This document shows positions 13,203 through 25,400 of a DNA stretch of 64,000 nt, one piece after another; positions within the stretch are counted from its first letter, which is position 1; every line of letters starts with the position of its first letter. Both the position numbers and the translations under genes were made by a program. A model generated the notes under the pieces. That model searched no databases. It was not told the origin of the DNA and was given only the letters and a program-made list of their open reading frames with translations. This DNA comes from Lepiota brunneoincarnata (taxonomy: Eukaryota > Basidiomycota > Agaricomycetes > Agaricales > Agaricaceae): the NCBI GenBank assembly GCA_023014365.1, contig JAEBUN010000002.1, forward strand, positions 930,001 through 994,000. Reading direction: 5' to 3'.

Positions 13203-14598
13203 CTACTTCTGCTCCTGCTCCCTCTCTTCAAATCTCCTCGTACTCTCCTCAACCTTGCTCTCATCCTTCCCAACCTGTTCCTCCCCCTTCTCCTCATTGG
13301 TCATCTCCTTTCCCTCCTCTTCACACCTCTGACACGGGCACGCAAACCTCCACCCCCTCGCCAACTCGGTCCTCCGCCTCCTCCTGGCATCCAAAAGGCT
13401 CTCACCCTCATACCGTGTCACGTCTACATACGCAATTGTCACTTCTTCGCCTGCCTTAAGATCTTTTGTGGCAACGAGATGAAGTTCGGTTGTTCCCTCG
13501 GGAAACGTCAGCCGTGCACTGGGTGCACAAGAGTGGTTGAGGTGTGAAGAAAGGGTGTAAAACGCCGACCCAATTTGTTTCTGCGTCCCGAGTGGCGTAC
13601 GAGTTTTCTCCACATCTTCAGGTCGAGCCGTGGGCTCGGGCTAACCGGATGTAACGATAAGCTCAGTACCGCGGCGAAAGGTAAAATCAGGTGGGCTGAC
13701 CTTATCGTTCCTGCCCTCGCCAGGCGCAACTCCAATGGCATTGTACAGCATCTTACCGACCAGTGTCGCATGCCTCTCTTCTGTCACAAATTGTTCCAGA
13801 CCGGGCAACGTCATCTCCAGCACCCGGGAGAGTAAGGGCAGCTCCTCTGGGTTGGGCGCAACCTCCAGATACCTCAATCTTTCTATATGGTCAGCAAGCA
13901 GGTAATCGCCTCCGGCCGCGTCGGTAAAGTCATCCTGGTGTTCATCCTTCTGTCGACCCTTTCCGGCCAACTTGGCCGTCTCCAACGCTACCTGCCGAGC
14001 AATAAACCGCGCGACGAGAAGAGGTGCAGTGCGCTTCTCTTTCTTGAGGTATGCGATGAACTTGTCTTGGGCCTCCTTGCGCGCCTCGGTGTTAAGCGCA
14101 GAGGCATCGCCAGGAGTGAGTTCGGCTGGAAGGGGAGGCTCGAGGGTGAAGAGCAGGGAGGTGGATTGATCCCTGTTCATTTTGAGACATTTCTCAGAAC
14201 AATAGGTACTCCTAAGGGGGTTGGAGTCCTCGGGGAGCTGAGATGACGGAGAGATGGGTTGTTGAATTGTACGGAAGCAGTGAGAGCAGTATTTTCCGGC
14301 AGGCTCAAGATCGGGGTCGAGGCCTGCTACCACAGGGAATTCCTGTTGGGTCAGAATGTTAGTTGAATACTTGGTGGTCGCAGGGGAAGCAGATTTTTAC
14401 TCTGTAGATGGTTTCTCCGGCAGCGATGTCCTTTGTGACATGAAGGACCTTCCGTCCATTTTCTGTAGGCTTGACTTCGACGTTCATGGACTTGGGAGGG
14501 AAATGCTCATAATATCCTGAACGTCAAATGCCCAACTTAGTGAGTGGAAGATATGGATGGGAAGTTTCTATATACTCACCAGAGGCTCGAGCGGCAAC
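13203..14598 (-). CDS. SET5: SET5-like protein lysine methyltransferase (SET domain, split by zinc-finger-like insert)
   Basis: The yeast homologue methylates histone H4 lysines using S-adenosylmethionine. The start of the SET domain reads YYEHFPPKSMNVEVKPT and KVLHVTKDIAAGETIY. A MYND-like Cys cluster follows (YCSHCF, TYCSEKCLKMN). The C-terminal SET signature is SSHLNHSCAPSARLTF (the NHSC box), then KDLKAGEEVTIAYVD and the post-SET cysteines WRFACPCQRCEEE. It ends in a charged tail with the stop at 13203-13205. The 5' end is not resolved: a 19-base exon at 14580-14598 (VAARASG, flanked by TTTAG and GTGAGT) must be preceded by another coding exon closer to TOM20, so the true start lies upstream of 14598. 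The junction around 13620-13700 is also uncertain. Confidence 0.85.
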
Positions 14599-14794
14599 CT
14601 AAACAACAAAGAGAACATGGAAGAAAGTATATTAGAGACATGCTATGTGCCGGAAAGATGATGCAAAAAGAAATACGGAACATGAGGGAATTGCAGCAGG
14701 AGGGGCAAAGGGCGAAGGGACGTATAGGTTCAACTGTTCGTAGTTTACGTTCTTGTAGAAAAGACCCTTCTTCCACTTTTACAGTTATTGGGGC

Positions 14795-15587
14795 TCATGA
14801 TGCAGGGTCAGGGTCAGTGAGCTTGTCCCATTCGTGTGAAGAAGTCTCTGAGGGTGGTCCGCTTCGCGTTGGACTAGTGTCACGAGACTCCTCTGGTAGA
14901 TCCTCCGCCGGGCGCTCTGCGGACGAAGAAGGCGGACTCACATCCAGGTTCGTCAGCTCTATGATGATCTTTGGACTAGTCTCAGCAAGCGTTGATCATC
15001 CAGAAGGAGAACGTCAAACCTTGAAGAGAGGCTCGGGGACAGTTTTTTGATATATGACAATGAGCTCCACAGGTGAGGGATACACGCGAAGAGCCTTGTA
15101 GAATGAAATGGCAGCAGGAAGGTAGAACGCAGGTCCTGTGCGCGGCAGATACAGAAGGAGATCAACATGCCAGTCGTTGACCTACACTGGGATTTTGCGT
15201 ACCTTGAGCAGCCAAGCGCTCACCCATGCTGACCTGGCTCATGAAGTAGGTTTCCTGGTCTTCGGAACCCTTGGGGAGCTCCTCATTTTTGACCTGCTCC
15301 AAGGCCTCCCGCAGCACTTCGGGGGTGATGTTCGGAACTTGAGTTGAAATAAAATCCGAGGATGCTTTTTCCTGAGCTGCGGTCTTGTCGACACGCTTTT
15401 TTTCCTTCCCTGTTTGAGGCTTGTAGGCCGAAGTCTGCAGGAAAACGGAGAGGAACTAACGAAGGTTTTTGCGGAACTGTGCATCGTTCCTGCGCTTGTA
15501 GTCAAAGTAAACGGCGTAGGCAAGGAGGCCGGTGGCGACGGTGACGGCTGCGATGGCGAAGACGTTCTTCGACTTTTGGTCTGACAT
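14795..15587 (-). CDS. TOM20: mitochondrial import receptor subunit TOM20 (copy A)
   Basis: Outer-membrane receptor of the TOM complex that recognises presequences. About 207 residues: an N-terminal membrane anchor (VFAIAAVTVATGLLAYAVYF, about residues 9-28), a basic stretch DYKRRNDAQFRKNLRKEKKR, then the receptor domain (QVSMGERLAAQGPAFYLPAA, ISFYKALRVYPSPVELIVIY, VPEPLFK). Three introns: after RKNL (phase 1, donor GTTAGT, acceptor AACAG), after RLAAQ (phase 1, donor GTACGC) and after PLFK (phase 0, donor GTTTGA), leading to IIIELTNLDVSPPSSS and an acidic Ser-rich tail that stops at 14795-14797. It lies directly downstream of a paralogue on the same strand and looks like the canonical copy. 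Confidence 0.93.
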
Positions 15588-15733
15588 TTTCGAGTGTGCT
15601 GGGTGTCGCAAGTCTCAACTGAAATGTATGCACTAGCCAAAACTTCTTTCTCGTGCGCTTACATCATCACCATTCGGTCTCGCCCGATCCGTGACGTGAC
15701 AGATTATGGAAATGACGCAGATCTATTTTTCTA

Positions 15734-16574
15734 TTATACAAACGATATCCGTCGCTTGCAGTCGCGCAGTGCTCGGTGCAATATCTGTTGGGTAGGAGCG
15801 ATGGCGATAGGGTATCTACAGGTTGTATTTTCTGTCCTCCGCGGGGGCCGCACGCGGGTTAAAGGGGAGTGGTGAGTGGAGGAGAATCGTGGCTGCATTG
15901 CGGAGTGATGGGATGTGTGGGAGCCTCGGTACCATCTATGCAATCGGTTCCATGAGATGAGTTGTGTATTGGGTAGTGATGGGGGATGCCCGTCAAGGTA
16001 CATGAGATCCATGACCAGCTATGTGGGAATCAGCCAAACTTGGTGTCATCGATGACATAGAGCTTGCCTTAAAAATGGGTTCTGGAACATGCTTTTGGTA
16101 GATCATGACGAGGTCCATTGGCACTGGATGCATTCGCAGAGCCTTGAAAAAGGCGATGGCAGCGGAGAGGTGAAATTCAGGTCCTGTTGGTTGTCAGTGG
16201 GATGATCAGCGGCAGGGTGAGCGCAGCTCTAACCTCGGGTGGCCAACAGTTCGCCCACACTGACCTGGGTGACAAATTGCGCTTCTCTGTACTCTGGTGT
16301 CTTCGGCGGCTCCTCCTGCTTGACCTGCAGCAATGCTTCATGCAATAGCTTGGGAGATACGACGCCCGAAGAAAAGCCAGCTTGTGCAACAGCGTCGGTT
16401 CCGCCTACGGAACAGTGGGAGTCGATCGTTGAGGAACAATGATGAGCGCTTACGATGCCGGCGGCCCCGGTGCTGGGCCTTGTTTCTGTGCTTGTAATCA
16501 ATATAGGCAGCAGTGGAGAGGGCGCCGGTTGCAAAACAAATGACTGCGACGGTGAAGTGGGAGGAGTCAGGCAT
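15734..16574 (-). CDS. TOM20-like paralogue (copy B), tandem duplicate
   Basis: Second TOM20-family gene, 147 bases upstream of copy A. It has an anchor (FTVAVICFATGALSTAAYID), the basic stretch KHRNKAQHRGRRHR, and a receptor domain matching copy A closely (FVTQVSVGELLATRG, FHLSAAIAFFKALRMHPVP, MIYQKHVPEPIFK). The first two introns sit at the same positions and phases as in A. The third appears to be a GC-AG intron at 16067-16019 (49 bases, donor GCAAGC, branch-like GCTGAT, acceptor CATAG). It restores LVMDLMYLDG, the equivalent of IIIELTNLDV in A. Downstream the tail is unrelated to A and runs open to 15734. Without that splice the frame would stop at 15993. The linker after the anchor is shorter than in A. 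A specialised or redundant receptor is inferred. Confidence 0.85.
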
Positions 16575-16763
16575 TGGATGACATTGGGAGAAAAAGAGGC
16601 GAACGCGGGGTAGAAGAGCGAAACTTTGGATGGCTCATAGTGTGCGTGACTGGGCGGGGCGTGACAGAGCGGACTGTGTTTTGGACGTTTACGTTCATTT
16701 TTCGTTGATCGCGGCTACGCGGAGCGCTCCCACATCCTCTCTGACTCCCTCCTTCACAGAGCA
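16575..16763. promoter_or_regulatory. shared divergent promoter, TOM20-B / PSY2
   Basis: Only 189 bases separate the start codons of the TOM20 copy B (-) and the PSY2 gene (+), so both promoters must lie here. No TATA box or named operator was recognised. Confidence 0.5.
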
Positions 16764-19700
16764 ATGAATGCTCCTGCTGCTGGGCAGCACCCAGACCAAC
16801 AATCTCCCTCGGACAATCCACTATCCGACACCCTTCACGCCTCCACAAACCCGCAGCCGACCTCTGACTCTGAATCATCAGCCTCCGCCCCAACCACCAC
16901 CAATACCTCCCCACATGACTCCCCCAAACCTTCGAGTCCACCACAAACTCCTCGAGATGTGAACGCAGTCGCAGATACAACCACCCGCACAGAAGGGGCA
17001 CCTCTACCGAAGCAGTCCGAAGCCAACGGCATGGGTCAGGTGCAGTTGCAGCAAGTCAAGACCGAGGGGGTAGAGCCTACGCTTGATCAGGTTAATGGCA
17101 CCATTCAACTCGTTGAACACACGCCGGATACCATTGCCATCGAGGAGGCGGTTGGTGTGGCTTGCGAGGAGGCGGGCGAATGGGTGCAAGAAGGCGACCA
17201 AATGAAGCGCGTCAAGGTTCGTCTACTCTTTAATCTCACAAAATACCCCATAATGACAGTCATGCCTCACTTATTCATGTTCGGATGATCCTTTTCACTC
17301 TAGGTATATGAACTAATTGGCTCTCGGTGGGTCGATCAAGGGACTGCGTTTTGCTTTGGGCAATTCCAGGAAGAGACGGGGGAGGCGCTTCTTATCGCGC
17401 GCGCAGAAAGAGATTTTAACGATGTCATTCTTCGGACAGTTATACGTTCGAATGATGTCTATCAGCGGCAACAAGGTATGTTCTTTATTTGACCCGTCTG
17501 ACACCTTTGACGCAACGTTGTACGATGACCCCTGGCCCTCGCACTCTTCGGCTCCCATCCATTCAATTTCGACAGCGCTGACATACCCTCACATTCAGAT
17601 ACGCTTATCGTGTGGACCGAGCCCGACGGCGTCGACTATGCGCTAAGTTTCCAGGATCCCGAAGGTTGTTCGGAAGTATGGAACTTCATTACGGAGGTCC
17701 AGCAACACATGAACAGCATTGGTGCGTACCCAAGTCGACATATGCGCATTCAAAGTATGGACTATGTCTACAGAGGAATCCAACGGCCTTTCGTCATCCC
17801 CCATCCTTGGATCCGATACTTCCATTACCACCGCCAGCATCATCCGCTCTGGGCATCTACCTGCGCCACAGCTGGGGATTATCGGCGAAGTAGAACGAGC
17901 TATCAAAGCACTGTCACGGACTCAGGCTGTCAAGGAGCGAATATGTGAATACATCCAACATGAGGTGAGTTTTGACGCCCCGCTCACTCCCCGTGTGATA
18001 TCTGTGCACATGTCTATCGCCCATGTATCACTGCCGTCAATACACTCGTTTCATGTCCTCGTTTGTGTATTCTCGGACGTATGACTGATGCGAATATGCG
18101 TACTTCTTTTTCTATCCCTGTGCTACGCTTGGATACTCCAGGAATACATCAAGTCCCTGATTGAGGTCCTAAATACGGCCGAGGATCTCGAGAGCTTGGA
18201 AAATCTCCATGCACTATGTAGTCTCATGCAGACCATCCGTACGCCAAGCTGTATATTTCGATTTTAAGGGACGCTAACACCTTTTCCTAGTAATGCTGAA
18301 TGATCATACCTTGTACGAACACATCCTAGAAGACGACCTGTTTTATGGTGTCGTTGGCATGCTTGAATGTAGGTGCTCCTCGCAACAGCCAGAATCTTCC
18401 TGATTAACTTCGCTTTCAGACGACCCCGACTTCCCTTCGCACAAAGCCAATTATCGTGACTTTCTCCAACAAGCTACTCACTTCCACCAGCCTATTCCAA
18501 TCCAAGACCCAATCGTCCAGCGCAAAATCCATCACACTTACCGACTCCAATTCCTCAAAGACGTGGTCCTTGCCCGCGCACTCGATGACTCTACCTTCAA
18601 TGTTCTCAACTCGTGTATTATCTTCAACCAAATTGACATCATATCGCATATACAACAGGACCAGATGTTCTTAAAAGAGATTGTACGGTTATTTGTGGAT
18701 GAAGAGGTGTTGACGGGTGGCGCACAGAGATATCAAATGCAATTGCAAATGATGCAGCAACAGCAAATGCAACAGCGGTTGCAGGGGCCTGTGGTTATTA
18801 GCCTACCCTCGGCAGACCAGGAAGAGGGGTCGGGGAGTGGGAGTGAGGATAGGGGTGATGTTGATGGGGAGAACATAAAGGAGGAGGAGACTATGGACGT
18901 AGACGGTGCCGCACAGTCGACCTTACTTACCCCTTCAACGTCTACGAATCTAACGCGGCCTCTGAACGGCATGGTCAATGGGCGGATGGGAACACCAAAC
19001 GCGATTACCAACCCCAACCCGAGACCAGGTGCATACAGCTTTGCCCCGCCCGATGATCTCTCTGAAGAAGAAATCGGCCACCGCCGTGAGGTTGTTCTCC
19101 TCATTCAACAACTTTGTATTATGGGCAAAAACGTACAGCTTCCTGCACGCATGGCACTCTTCCGTATCCTTGTTGACCGTGGAATTCTTTTTGCTGTGCA
19201 ATGGGCCATGGGGCTTCCCGAGAACATCGAGGTCAACCGGTACATGATATCCGCTGCTGGGGAGGTGCTCGCAGCACTGCTGGATCATGATTTGAATGGT
19301 GTGAGGGGGCACGTACTGAAGCAGGTTATGGCAATTGAGAAGGAGCGGGCAGTGGGGAAGACGGGTGCGGATAAAGCTGAGACTTTGTTGGAGATGGCAT
19401 GTCGGATGATGGCGAGAAGTCGGGACTTAGCAGTGCAGTGTCTGATTGGAGATGCATTGAAGGTGTGGATGGATACACCGAGCGGGGATGCGCCCGGGGG
19501 ATTAGGAGAGGCTTCTCATGTGAGTTTCTGTTAGAACATGTTAGCTTGCACTGATAGACTGGATGTTGTCCAGGCTGTTGCTGCGCCCAAGATTCCTGCA
19601 CGGAAGGACGACGCGGGGACCGAGCGATTCTTAGAATATTTTTATAAAGAATGTGTTCACATACTCTTCAAGCCGTTACTGGAGCTCCAAGAGTGGAAAA

Positions 19701-21447
19701 ACTGCAAAGGTGTGCTTGTCGCTCGAGTAAATCAGACCTGGATTGCCAAAACATGCCACTTAGAAACAGTGCTAACCCTGACGAGGGAACAATCAAACCG
19801 CTACGTCTACCTATGCGACCTCCTATATAATTTCATCCAACAACATCATTTCCGGAGTAACTTCTACGTATTGTCAGCAAACAACATCTTGTCACGAGTT
19901 GCGACGCTTCTGAGAGCGAAGGATAAATATCTGCGGCATGGTGTGTCATAGATTCATTCAGCTATCATTTCGGTTCAGCACAACTCATTAATTTGTCCCG
20001 TTCTAAATAGCTTCCTTCCGCATTTTTCGGTTATTGCTTAAGCAGAATAACACCCATATCCATGGCCTGGTTATGAAGCACGATGTGCTGAAACCGATTC
20101 TCGATCTAACACTGCAAGAGTCGAGGCGGGACAATCTGCTCAGTTGTTCATGCCAAGAGTATTTCGAGAGTATGCGCCGGGTATGTAGACCTGCGACCAT
20201 CTCCAACCGAGTACGACTTGGGCTCATGTATTTTGTAGGACAATATGAAGGAGCTCATCAAATTCTGTATGACGAGGCATGAGGAGGATGTTCGCAAGCT
20301 CGCGGAGACCCCTCTGGGTGGACAGAGGTTCGAGTTGCTGATACGCCGGTATGAGATGAACAACGAGCCACCTACCCAAGGAGTCGGAGCCCGAGAGGTG
20401 CGCCCCACCCCTTTGCATCTACGCTTCGTGTTCACTTAACCCTTTCATAGACCTGTTGATACCCGTCTCCGACCAGGCCAAGGCCGGTTCTTCGACGCAG
20501 AGGAGGAAGACTACTTCAATGCTGATGACGACGATGATGACGGTGTGCTACCCTCAATCAGTCAGCAGAGCCAATGGGCCCGTGCTGGTGTTGCCGTGGG
20601 GGTGTTGCCTCCAGGAAATTTTATCAGCGTAAACCCCAATGTCAACTCGCTGAAGCGGAAACGGAGAGGCGAGATTGCGGGGCGGGGGCATCGGCCACCA
20701 CTGAGAACGCCTTCATTGAAGTCGCTGGTGGACTACGGAGAGGACGAAGATGAAGAGAGCACGACGACGGGGCAAAAGTTAAAGTCTGACAATGCTTCTT
20801 CGAGCCCTAAACTTACACTGGGTCTAATACCGGGCACTACCGGTACAGGGAGTGGTCCGCCACCAAAACGAGTGGTAAAAGAAGAAGACGAAGAGGATAG
20901 TCTGCTCGAAGCGCTCGTGCGTGGTACAAGTCCTGCCCCAAGATCAGAATCCCCGGCACCAACACTATCTCCACCCCAGCTACCTGCAAGGTTGGGGGAG
21001 AAGAGGCGGAGAGGAGACGACGACGACGACGACGATGAGCTTTTTTCCAGATTGACGAAACCCAAAAAGCAGCAGGTGGCAGGCCACCAACAAGGTCACC
21101 ACCACCAAGTCCAAGTCCAGCTTCGGGACCACCAGCAAGCAAAGTCAGTCAACGAAAGTTCCTCCAGTCCCTTGACAGGTATCGGTAACCGGCAGAAAAA
21201 TGGGGACGATCCACCGAAGAAGATCAAGGTGAAGATTGGTGGTTTTGGTAGCGCGTTGGCCAGTGCAGCTGCGGCTAACCCACCAGTAGCTGTTGAGGTA
21301 TCCAGCTCCCCGACCACCAAGAGCGAAACGAATAACACCACGCCGTCAACGACGTCTACTCCATCTCCATCGCATTCCCCTGCACCCTCGCCTTCACCGT
21401 CCCCAGCACCTTCAGACAGTGGCACCAAAGATGGGGACACGGGCTAG
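16764..21447 (+). CDS. PSY2: protein phosphatase 4 regulatory subunit 3 (PSY2/SMEK/PP4R3)
   Basis: Targeting subunit of the PP4 phosphatase, acting in the nucleus (DNA damage response, transcription; family knowledge). A disordered N-terminus precedes the EVH1/Ran-binding-like domain (VYELIGSRWVDQGTAFCFGQ, ERDFNDVILRTVIRSNDVYQ, TLIVWTEPDGVDYALSFQD). Then comes the armadillo-like SMK-1 region (LEDDLFYGVVGMLEYDPDFP, RKIHHTYRLQFLKDVVLARA, FYKECVHILFKPLLELQEWK). Its C-terminus is acidic, then Ser/Pro-rich (YFNADDDDDDG, then SPSPAPSPSPSPAP near the end). An insert of about 120 residues with a Gln run (18740-18780) interrupts the helical region. Splice junctions are in phase except near 20374-20451, where one extra base seems to be present. 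The stop is TAG at 21445-21447. Confidence 0.93.
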
Positions 21448-22475
21448 GCCCTCTTCATGAGTTCAATGTGTATACTATTGCACCGGTGTTCTCACGACGA
21501 AGGTTCTTTGCTTGGTTTGACGTTATGGACAATGTGTTTTTTGTGTCTGTTAGTGTTTTTCGTACTGCTTCGAAACACCCGGCTTCCCTTCTTGTCCTTA
21601 CGGTTAAAATTATTCATTTCGCCTGCTCCATCTCTTCATTGACGCACATCTGTTATGACACCGCAATGTTTTCATAGACGCCACAATAATAATGGTGCAC
21701 TGACCCACTCTAGAGACATGTCATGATTGCGCATAATAAGTCACTTAGCACTCAGAATTCTGGTTAACTTCACAAAAACGGCGCTGGGCGATGAAACGCT
21801 ATGGATAATGTTGTAAACATGATCATACTATACATGAGCTGTGTGGATGGATATATAGGAGACAAAAGAAGGCCCGATGAGAGAATCCACCAGAATTTGC
21901 TAGATATCGAACTGATGAGGTTGGTCAAAAAATGGTAATAGCTGTGAGAAGAATGCAATACCGAGAAGGGGAGTGAACACGAATATCTTGTATGTAACGA
22001 TTATTGGTAGCATATGGGAGAACGGTGAGGCAAACAGTAAATGTACAAATAGTAACGATGATAATGAGGAAAAGGACGAAGATGTAGATATAAGCATGAA
22101 TGCAGGGAGGGCTATCAGCAGTAGACCAGTCCATGCAGGCAGATACGAGTAGGTATGATATCGAAATGGGAAAAACAAGAGATGACGGGGAAAGCAGAAC
22201 TTGAGAATGGAGGGAAGGGTAGAGATAAGTGAGAGTCAATGAAAGCCGAGTGGTACATAGATATATTTATTGCGAAAGGAAAGATTGTGGATGGGAATGC
22301 GTGGGTTAGGCGAAGTGCAATTATGATTTGTGCGACGTGCGATATGATTGCTGGTCTTGCATGTATGGATCGATGGCATGAGTTGAAAGAACAGCCGACC
22401 TCGCCCTGCTGGCCCTAGCAGCCTCTACGGTGACAGGGATAAGAGGAGCTGACGATGCGTGTGATAAGAATAAGT
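21448..22475. other. tail-to-tail intergenic region
   Basis: About 1 kb between PSY2 (+) and the Whi3-like gene (-). It is AT-richer than the genes around it. The short open frames are hydrophobic or low complexity and none is convincing. Confidence 0.55.
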
Positions 22476-25400
22476 TTATTGTTGCGGGTGCGATGCTTCT
22501 TCAGAGGCCGAGCTCTGGTCGGGTATCGATGTATCGTGCTGCTGATCCTTCACTCCGAAAGGCGAGAAAGGCACTGGAGAGATGGAGGCGCCATTGGCTG
22601 CCGCTAGGCCGTAGCTGTAAGCATTCAAGCTGCCACCACCAGGTCGCATGAAGTTGTTGCTAACAATATTGCTGGGAGGGCTTGAAGGCCCGAAGAAACC
22701 GGTGCCACCAAGCTGTGAGGGAAGGAAGCGAGGAGGAGGAGACGCTAGGAAATTGTTGTAGGTTCCACTGTTTACTGGCTGATTATTGTCGTCTCTGCGC
22801 AAAATTGTGCGGTGCTGTTGCTGCGATGGGTCGTCATGACCATGAGCAGCTTGTATGTTCTGAAGCTGCTGCTGCTGCAGGGAAGGGCCAGAGCTATTCG
22901 CACTGGTTGGCGTGCGCACCCCAAGAGGATTCTTGCTATACGACAACCTAATCCCACCACCTTTGACTAGCCCTTTGAGCGTATGCCCATACAACTCAGC
23001 CATGGCCCTAGTGGCATGGGGGATATCTTCAAACTAGAAACGAGATCGGTGTCGAGTTGAATGATACTATAAAATGGTACATACCTCGACGAAGCACATC
23101 GGCCCGTTGCTCTTTTGCCGGAAGCACAAGCGACGATAGCCGGGCTGATTGCGGAAAAGTTCCCTGAGCGACTCTTCTAGATAATCCTGGGGCATGCCGA
23201 TAGGTGGCGGTGACGTTGGTAGGTTGCCAACATACAAAGTGTTGATCTAGATGAATTACGACAGTCAGACCGACAAAGAAATTTGAAATACATCGGAGGT
23301 ACATACGGGCGGATTCTGATCTACTGCATTCCTCGTGCTACCATTGCTAGCACCAGAAGCAGGAGACGGCAGCTGCGGGGACGTGTTACCGTTGCTGGTA
23401 TTCAAAGCCAGATTATCGGTGTTCTGCACCAGCTCGGCCTCAACACCTTCGGAACTTTGGACAACAATGCCACTTGAATTCTCCGACGTAGTTTGACGTA
23501 ATGATCCTTGACTATCGTCACCCTTGGGCGTCTGGCTGTGAGGAGAAAAAGAACCCTGTGCTTCCGCCTGTGACACCGCAGACATCGGCAGAGGGACAGA
23601 AGGAGAGGAAGATCTTTGAGAGCCAGATGCCGGCCGCACAGGTGGATTGGAGCTGGTCGCTCTGTTGATCCTATCCCAAGGACCGACGATTTCATCGGTA
23701 TTGGGGGGTTGTGGAGGGGGGTTGTTGGGCTGAGGCACCGCAGCAAAAGGAGCAGTGAAGCCATGACTCAAAGCCGGGCTAGATCCCAAACTCGAAGCAG
23801 GTCCTGTCTCTACCTCGGGTGGTAAGAGAGAGCTGCCGTTAAGACTACCAATCGTGGACGGTTGACGAGAAAGTCCAGGAGGTGCCGTCAACGGAACTGA
23901 GTGAAATGCTTCATATGCGGCCGAATTGCTCCCTCTCAGACGCAACTCCTTGCGCTTCTCTTCGTCAGCAGCACGCTCGCGTGGACCGCGTGTAACCCCA
24001 AAACCCATCGCAGTTAGGGTATCACGACGTCGCTCTTCCTCGTCCCGCTCCCGGGTGGAGGCGTTACTCGTAAGCTGGCCCAAACTAACGTCACCGACGG
24101 TTTGAACTCCCGGCTGAACCGGTTCCCTCCATTGTGCCAGACGACCAACAGTAGGAAGTGGTTCCCGCTCACCACGAACAAAAGATTCGCTCGGTGTAAT
24201 ACTAAAGCCGTCCCCGCCGAGCGGCGCAGGATGAGGAGCCAGAACACCATTAAGCCCGTAATTTAAACCAAGATTCGCCGAGTTGGCCAAATTGGCGGTA
24301 TGATTAACTGGAGGATTATTGACTGGAATGTTGCCGTTGACAGCGGTGGTAGTATTGGGAAGTGGACCAACACCCCGCTTGGTGTGTAAGTTCTTCTTCG
24401 CCATTTCCGCCTTTAATACAGCCCCTTTTTCGATATCAATCCGACGACCTTGAAGAACATCTCGGGCTTCGAGGGCTGCCTCACGAGATCTGAACTTGGC
24501 AAAACCAATAATCTGCTTCCTCGGCGGCGCAGCACCAGGCATGAAATGGGGGACCATCGTCTCCAGGTATCGAAGCTGGCCAGGCAGTCATTGTCCCCTC
24601 CCGGCCACTATCGACAAGAACAGCACCTTGATTGATGGTCATAAGATTGTATGGATCACTAGAACCATTATATCCCTGATACCCACGACCTGGGCCAATC
24701 CCACTATAGGCAGTGTATTCCTTGTTCGGGATCTTGAGAGTAGCGGCTTCAAAACCAGGAGAGAAGGTAAACATATTTTGAAACTCGCGCTCCTGATATC
24801 AACATCAGCATCATGATCCGTATAATGACCCAATGATCAACACGAACCTGCATATCCTCTGGGAATCCAACCACAAAGATCGTCGAGATCTCCTCCTGAT
24901 TGCTGTTGTCTTTGTTCATTCCATAATTGCCAGAGCCCGAACTAGTGGCTACTGTGCTACCTGACTGCGGAGCGGTCGTCGGTACATGTGGGCCATACGG
25001 GGTCTGTGAGTGCATTCCATTCATATAAGGGCCGGTAGTGCCATACGCCGAGTGAGCTTGATGTGGTTGGGAGAAACCCGGCTTGCTAGTAGCCTGATGA
25101 GATGGCATCACTCCGACAGAATTGTTATAGGGGTCTGTGAAGTTTTTATGCCCTCCGCCCAGCCCTTGGGCCCCACCGAACTCAAGATTTAACCTCGGAT
25201 CATAAGGTTGCATGTGCGTTGAAGTCGGGGACATCAGAGAGTTGGAATATAGGTCATTGCCCGACGAAGGATAGAAGGACGGAGGCTCACGGAAGGGAGC
25301 GGCAGATGAGTTGAGGACAGACTGGGAGTTTTGATGACGTGGGACGATTGGTGTTAGGAAAAGCACTGAAGGACGCTCTCGAATAGTTGTTACCCAGTCC

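Noticed and set aside
13203..13547. Plus-strand Leu/Pro-rich frames over the SET5 3' end
   Set aside because: They mirror the Glu/Lys-rich C-terminal tail of the SET5-like protein.
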